NCBI RefSeq assembly: GCF_014905555.1 | Contig: NZ_BNGS01000008.1 | Location: 372,001 to 436,000 of the forward strand | From: Streptomyces sp. Y2F8-2 | GTDB taxonomy: Bacteria > Actinomycetota > Actinomycetes > Streptomycetales > Streptomycetaceae | DNA length: 64,000 nucleotides | Direction: 5' to 3' | In this document: positions 60,218 through 64,000 of the stretch, one piece after another | Layout of the letters: each line of letters starts with the position of its first letter | How positions within the stretch are numbered: the stretch's first letter is position 1 | Made by a program: the position numbers and the translations under genes | Notes under the pieces: generated by a model | What the model was told of the DNA's origin: nothing | What the model saw: the letters and a program-made list of their open reading frames with translations, nothing else | The model's database searches: none

Positions 60218-61426
60218 TCAGTCCCGCCTCAGCACCACCAGCGCCCGCCGCGCCACCTCCCGCCCGATCGCCAGCGAAGCGGTGGCCGCGGGGGACGGCG
60301 CGTTCAGCACGTGCACCGCCCGCGCCCCCTCCCGGATCAGGAAGTCGTCCACCAGCGTCCCGTCCCGCAGCACCGCCTGCGCCCGCACCCCGGCAGGCGC
60401 CCGCACGAGGTCGTCCTCCCGCACCGCGGGCAGCAACCTCCGCACGGCCTCGGTGAACGCCCCCTTCGACACCGACCGCCGCAGCTCCCCCGCCCCGTAC
60501 CGCCAGTGCCGACGCGCGATCCGCCACGACCCCGGCCACGCCACCGTCGCGCCCAGCTCCCGAGGCCGTACGACCCCCCAGCCGTACCCCTCGCGGGCCA
60601 GTGCCGGCACCGCGTTCGGCCCGATGTGCACCTCTCCGTCGATCCCGCGGGTCAGATGCACCCCGAGGAACGGAAACGCAGGATCCGGCACCGGATACAC
60701 CAGCCCCCGCACCAGCTCGGGCCGGCGCAGCGTGTAGTACTCGCCCCGGAACGGCACGATCCGCACCTCGGGGTCGTCCCCGGTCAGCCGGGCCACCTCG
60801 TCGCAGTGCAGCCCGGCGCAGTTCACCAGCACACGCGCGCGGAGAACCGTCCCGTCACCCGTGCGTACGGCGACCCCCAGGGAGGCGCGCCGGTCGATCC
60901 GGACCACCTCCGCCCCGTAGCGGATCTCCGCGCCCGAGGCCTCCCCGAGCTGCCGGGCGACCGCCACGAAGTCGCAGATCCCGGTGGTGCCCACGTGGAT
61001 GGCCGCGAGCCCCTGCACCTCCGGCTCGTACTCCGGTATCTGGGTGGCGCCCAGCTCCCGTACCGGAATGCCGTTCTCCCGGCCGCGCTGCACCAGTGCG
61101 TGCAGGCGCGGCAGCTCATCCCGCTCGGTCGCGACGATCAGCTTGCCGGTGACGTCGTGAGCGATGCCGTACTCCGCGCAGAACTTGACCATCTCGGCGG
61201 CACCCCCCACCGCGTACCGCGCCTTCAGGGAGCCGGGTCGGTAGTAGATCCCGCTGTGGATGACCCCGCTGTTGCGTCCCGTCTGGTGGCGGGCCGGGCC
61301 GGCCTCCTTCTCCAGGACGGTCACCCGCGTGCCCGGCGCGGCGCGCGTGATCGCATACGCCGTCGACAGGCCGACTATTCCGCCACCGATCACCAGCACG
61401 TCGCAGTCGTAGGCGATCTCCCGCAC
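60218..61426 (-). CDS. lhgO: L-2-hydroxyglutarate oxidase (FAD-dependent)
   Basis: I choose GTG 61426, which has GGGAGGTGGAG upstream (a GTG at 61456 is the alternative); 402 residues. FAD Rossmann motif (CDVLVIGGGIVGLSTAYAI), HQTGRNSGVIHSGIYY and C-terminal HVLNAPSPAATASLAIGREV match LhgO. It oxidises L-2-hydroxyglutarate to 2-oxoglutarate, feeding electrons to the quinone pool. It is transcribed towards trmB. Confidence 0.9.
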   Translation of the reverse strand: MREIAYDCDVLVIGGGIVGLSTAYAITRAAPGTRVTVLEKEAGPARHQTGRNSGVIHSGIYYRPGSLKARYAVGGAAEMVKFCAEYGIAHDVTGKLIVATERDELPRLHALVQRGRENGIPVRELGATQIPEYEPEVQGLAAIHVGTTGICDFVAVARQLGEASGAEIRYGAEVVRIDRRASLGVAVRTGDGTVLRARVLVNCAGLHCDEVARLTGDDPEVRIVPFRGEYYTLRRPELVRGLVYPVPDPAFPFLGVHLTRGIDGEVHIGPNAVPALAREGYGWGVVRPRELGATVAWPGSWRIARRHWRYGAGELRRSVSKGAFTEAVRRLLPAVREDDLVRAPAGVRAQAVLRDGTLVDDFLIREGARAVHVLNAPSPAATASLAIGREVARRALVVLRRD

Positions 61427-61510
61427 CTGCTCCACCTCCCGGTTTCGATAGTGCACTGCGCCACTGACAATGCCTTCAAACCCGGGGCGGCGCCCCCTGC
61501 GGCCGCGCCG

Positions 61511-62935
61511 TCAGACCGGAGCCATCAAAAGCGGCCGCGCCCGCTCCCGCAGCTCCGCCACGCGCGGTTCGTCGCCGTACGGCTCCAGCCGGTGCAGCAG
61601 GTCCCGTACGTACTCGGTGGTGCGGGCCGACGATATGCGCCCGGCGATCTCCACCGCCCGCACGCCCTGCTCGCAGGCCGCGTCCAGGTTGCCCGACTCC
61701 AGCTCGGCGACCGCCGACACCACCAGGCGCAGGCCGTGCGAGCGCACGTACTCCTCGCCGGGCCGCGACAGAGCCTGTTCGGTGAAGCGGCGGACCTGGC
61801 GCGGGGCCTTGAGGTCGCGGTAGCACTCGGCGGCGTCGGCGGCGAAGCGGTCGTAGGAGTAGAAGCCGAGCCAGGACGGGTCGTTGTCGCCGTCGCGGGC
61901 CCTCTCCAGCCAGCCCTCGGCGGCCTTCAGGGCCGCGCCGGCCGCCTGTGCGTCACCCGCGCGCGCGTGCGCGCGTGCCTCGACCAGGCGGAAGAAGCTC
62001 ATGGTGCGGGCGGTGGCCAGGCCGCGGTTGCGCTCCAGGGCGGCCTGGGCGAGGTCGACGCCCTCGTCACCGAAGCCGCGGTAGGTCGCCTGCAGCGACA
62101 TGGAGGCCAGGACGTAGCCCCCGAGGGGCACGTCGGCCGCCGCGCGCGCGAGGCGCAGCGCCTGGATGTAGTAGCGCTGGGCGGCCTCCTGCTGACCGGT
62201 GTCGAAGGCCATCCAGCCCGCCAGCCGGGTGAGTTCGGCGGCCGCGCCGAACAGCGCCCTGCCGACCTCGTCGGAGTACGACCCGAGCAGCAGCGGCGCC
62301 GCCTCCACCCTCAGGCACTCCGGCACCATCGACGACCGCCAGTCGCCGCCCCCGTACTTGGAGTCCCAGCGCCTCGCGTCCTCCGCGGCCTCGCGGAGCT
62401 TCCGGACATCGCTGTGGCCGACCTTGATCGGCGCCCCGGACCCCTCGCCCGGGACGGGGTCGCGGGCCACCGAACTGTCGGCCGGTGTTATCAGCCAGCG
62501 GGAGGCAGGGGTCGCGTAAGCGCTCACTGCGAACGATCCGGCCAACGACTGCCAGATGCCGCCGCTGCCGGCCCGGCGCCCGGCGAGGTCGAGGCGGTAG
62601 AGCTCCGTCGCCGATCTCACCGCCTGTCCTACGTCCCGGGGGAAGGCGAGGCCCACTTCCGGTGCGGGATCCGCGTCCGCCAGACCGATCTCGTGGAGCG
62701 GTACGGGGCGGCCGAGCTTCTGGCCGATGGCCGCGGCGATCAGGTGCGGCGCGGCACCCTGCGGCACCATGCCCTTCGACACCCAGCGCGCCACCGAGGT
62801 CTTGTCGTAGCGAAGTGTCAACCCGCGCTGGGCGCCAAGATCGTTGACGCGCCGGGCGAGTCCTGCGTTGCTGATTCCCGCGAGGGCGAGAACGGCGCCG
62901 AGCTTTTCGTTCGGCCCGCGTTGCTCCCTGGACAT
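61511..62935 (-). CDS. ORF1590/NsdA-like TPR regulator (sporulation-associated)
   Basis: ATG 62935 has GAGGGG upstream; 474 residues. The N-terminus (MSREQRGPNEKLGAVLALAG, then ISNAGLARRVNDLGAQRGL and YDKTSVARWVSKGMVPQG) is a helix-turn-helix-like segment of the Streptomyces NsdA/ORF1590 family. The rest is alpha-helical with TPR-like pairs (RYYIQALRLARAAADVPLG, AALERNRGLATARTMSFFRL, EQALSRPGEEYVRSHGLRL). S. griseus ORF1590 is linked to sporulation and NsdA represses differentiation; the role here is by analogy. It is transcribed divergently from the asparagine-synthase-like gene. Confidence 0.85.
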   Translation of the reverse strand: MSREQRGPNEKLGAVLALAGISNAGLARRVNDLGAQRGLTLRYDKTSVARWVSKGMVPQGAAPHLIAAAIGQKLGRPVPLHEIGLADADPAPEVGLAFPRDVGQAVRSATELYRLDLAGRRAGSGGIWQSLAGSFAVSAYATPASRWLITPADSSVARDPVPGEGSGAPIKVGHSDVRKLREAAEDARRWDSKYGGGDWRSSMVPECLRVEAAPLLLGSYSDEVGRALFGAAAELTRLAGWMAFDTGQQEAAQRYYIQALRLARAAADVPLGGYVLASMSLQATYRGFGDEGVDLAQAALERNRGLATARTMSFFRLVEARAHARAGDAQAAGAALKAAEGWLERARDGDNDPSWLGFYSYDRFAADAAECYRDLKAPRQVRRFTEQALSRPGEEYVRSHGLRLVVSAVAELESGNLDAACEQGVRAVEIAGRISSARTTEYVRDLLHRLEPYGDEPRVAELRERARPLLMAPV

Positions 62936-63058
62936 GCGCCACCCCTCGACACAGACGGCTGCCGCAGCGGTGGCATAACCGCGCGGCATTCGTAAACCCA
63001 GCGTAGTTCGCCGCATCCCATGCGTTAAGGGGCGTAAATCCGGTTGGCGGGATTGTGG

Positions 63059-63076
63059 TCCGTACTTATGTACGGA
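63059..63076. promoter_or_regulatory. 18-bp perfect palindrome in divergent gap
   Basis: TCCGTACTTATGTACGGA has 7-base arms and a 4-base AT centre, 124 bases upstream of the TPR regulator. The remainder of the 680-base gap (62936-63617) shows no gene. Confidence 0.55.
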
Positions 63077-63617
63077 GTGTCGCCACGTGCTCCCGCTGTG
63101 TGGCCGTGCGCCCGTCCGTGCGCTCTTCTCCGGCCACCGCGGGGGCGGTTCCATGGGCCGTGCGTGGGTCGGCCCGCTGTACTGGATCCAGTGGGCTGGG
63201 GGACACCGCCGCCTTCATCCCCGCGGGCGGCGGACCGGTCCGGGGGGCGAAGTCCGTCTCCCGGACCGTGCGTTGCCCAGGGCCTGTACGGAGCGTGCCC
63301 AAGCCTGGCCGCCCGCTGCCGATTTGGCCGAAAACCGATGGTGGATTTCGACCGCCACCAAGGCCCCGACCACGACTCTTGAGGGCGCGAACGGCGTTTT
63401 CGGGGAGCATTACGGGGGCGCATTCACGTCGCTGTTTCCTTCGTCGTGTCTCCGACGGCCGTGGGTCGCGCGGAAGTTCACCGGCTCGGGGACCGCTCTC
63501 CACGGGCGCGTTACGGGGCGCACGAGCTGTGGCTTGCACCCTCCGGGGCCCATTCTTCGTGGCAGCATGGAGCCGTTCGTACGGTGCACTGGTTGTCCAC
63601 AGCCTGTGGAGGCGTCG

Positions 63618-64000
63618 ATGCGGTGGTTGGTGGGATGGAGCAGCACCGCCGCGGGAGCCGTCGAGCCCGGCTCGGCCGGCGCCACCGGTTACGACGGCGA
63701 GACCGTGCACCCGGTCGGCTCCCAACTTTTGTGGGGCGACCCCGATCCGCTGTGGGCGGTCGGCGACTGGCGTCCCGACGAGGTGCGCGTCGTGAAGGCC
63801 GACGCGCGGACCCGGATCGCGGTCCTGGGCACCTGCGGCGCATCCGACGAGCAGCTGCGTGTCGCCCTGTTCGCCGCCCGGGGCGGGGCGCTGCGCCATC
63901 TGACCGCCTGGTCCGGCAGCTACACGGCCGTCGTCCAGGTCGGCCGCAGGATCACTGTGTGCGGCGACCTCGCGGGCGCCCGGCCGGTGTTCTACACCCC
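63618..64000 (+). CDS. Asparagine-synthase-like protein, 5' part (runs off window)
   Basis: ATG 63618 follows GTGGAGG; 127 residues are visible (MRWLVGWSSTAAGAVEPGSA). SQLLWGDPDPLWAVGDWRPDEVRV and YTAVVQVGRRITVCGDLAGARPVFYTP match the N-terminal domain of asparagine-synthase-type proteins. The glutaminase nucleophile Cys2 is absent, so it cannot use glutamine directly; this resembles lasso-peptide cyclases and beta-lactam synthetase-like enzymes. The ATP-binding half lies outside the window. Confidence 0.7.
   Translation, partial: MRWLVGWSSTAAGAVEPGSAGATGYDGETVHPVGSQLLWGDPDPLWAVGDWRPDEVRVVKADARTRIAVLGTCGASDEQLRVALFAARGGALRHLTAWSGSYTAVVQVGRRITVCGDLAGARPVFYT

Noticed and set aside
63100..63617. 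Lasso-peptide precursor upstream of the asparagine-synthase-like gene
   Set aside because: No short frame with a good ribosome site and a leader/core pattern could be read in the gap.

Overview
The window is about 64 kb of very GC-rich DNA with strong third-position GC bias, GTG and TTG starts, GGAGG-type ribosome sites and many short convergent hairpin terminators. Gene content (BldC, a BldC-adjacent CPIC small protein, an Lsr2 paralog, an ORF1590/NsdA-type TPR regulator, actinobacterial initiator tRNA, SpoIIE-type phosphatases) points to a Streptomyces chromosome. From memory, the order resembles the core region around SCO4066-SCO4115 of S. coelicolor. No transposase, integrase, phage module or CRISPR array was seen.

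Layout: 1-8.2 kb is an accessory-looking stretch: the 3' part of a GH42 beta-galactosidase, a PAS-PAS-GAF-SpoIIE phosphatase, a DUF3618/holin-family pair, a truncated Na+/Ca2+ exchanger relic and a secreted S53 protease carrying beta-lectin repeats. 8.3-17.5 kb holds tRNA-Ser, the SRP RNA, dnaX, purD, a membrane protein resembling a dead M48 peptidase, an N,N-dimethylformamidase-like protein and purC. 17.6-22.4 kb holds a LuxR/NarL-type two-component pair plus an ABC exporter in one overlapping operon, three tRNA-Gly genes and an Lsr2 paralog. 22.8-32.7 kb holds purSQL, an SCP2/maleylpyruvate-isomerase-like gene, purF, purM, a DUF3073 gene and valine dehydrogenase. 33-39.5 kb holds bldC, its small neighbour, hrpA and four tRNA genes. 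39.5-49 kb holds a membrane metallophosphoesterase, a minimal zincin, a lipoprotein, a DEAD-box helicase, an APC permease, tRNA-Lys, an MgtC-like relic and a degenerate P-type ATPase. 49-53.4 kb holds tyrS and a MarR/GTP cyclohydrolase II/order-swapped RibD island. 53.4-64 kb holds initiator tRNA, a membrane SpoIIE phosphatase, a c-di-AMP riboswitch controlling an M23 peptidase, an aldo/keto reductase, a PrsW protease, TrmB, LhgO, the sporulation-type TPR regulator and the start of an asparagine-synthase-like gene.

How the genes work together: seven de novo purine genes (purD, C, S, Q, L, F, M) are scattered over 18 kb; only purS-purQ-purL are coupled by 4-bp overlaps. Several genes (SRP RNA, purD, the SCP2 gene, purF, possibly dnaX) have a TANNNT -10 box placed so that RNA would begin at or next to the start codon or RNA 5' end, suggesting leaderless mRNAs. 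The most unusual items are two probable pseudo-enzymes (an M48-like protein without HExxH and a P-type ATPase-like protein without DKTGT), the MarR-regulated flavin-type island with shared palindromes, three tandem repeats whose first unit contains the stop codon of the preceding gene, and conspicuous palindromes upstream of bldC, purS and the terminal divergent pair. All functional calls are from reading the sequence and from recall of families; no search was run.
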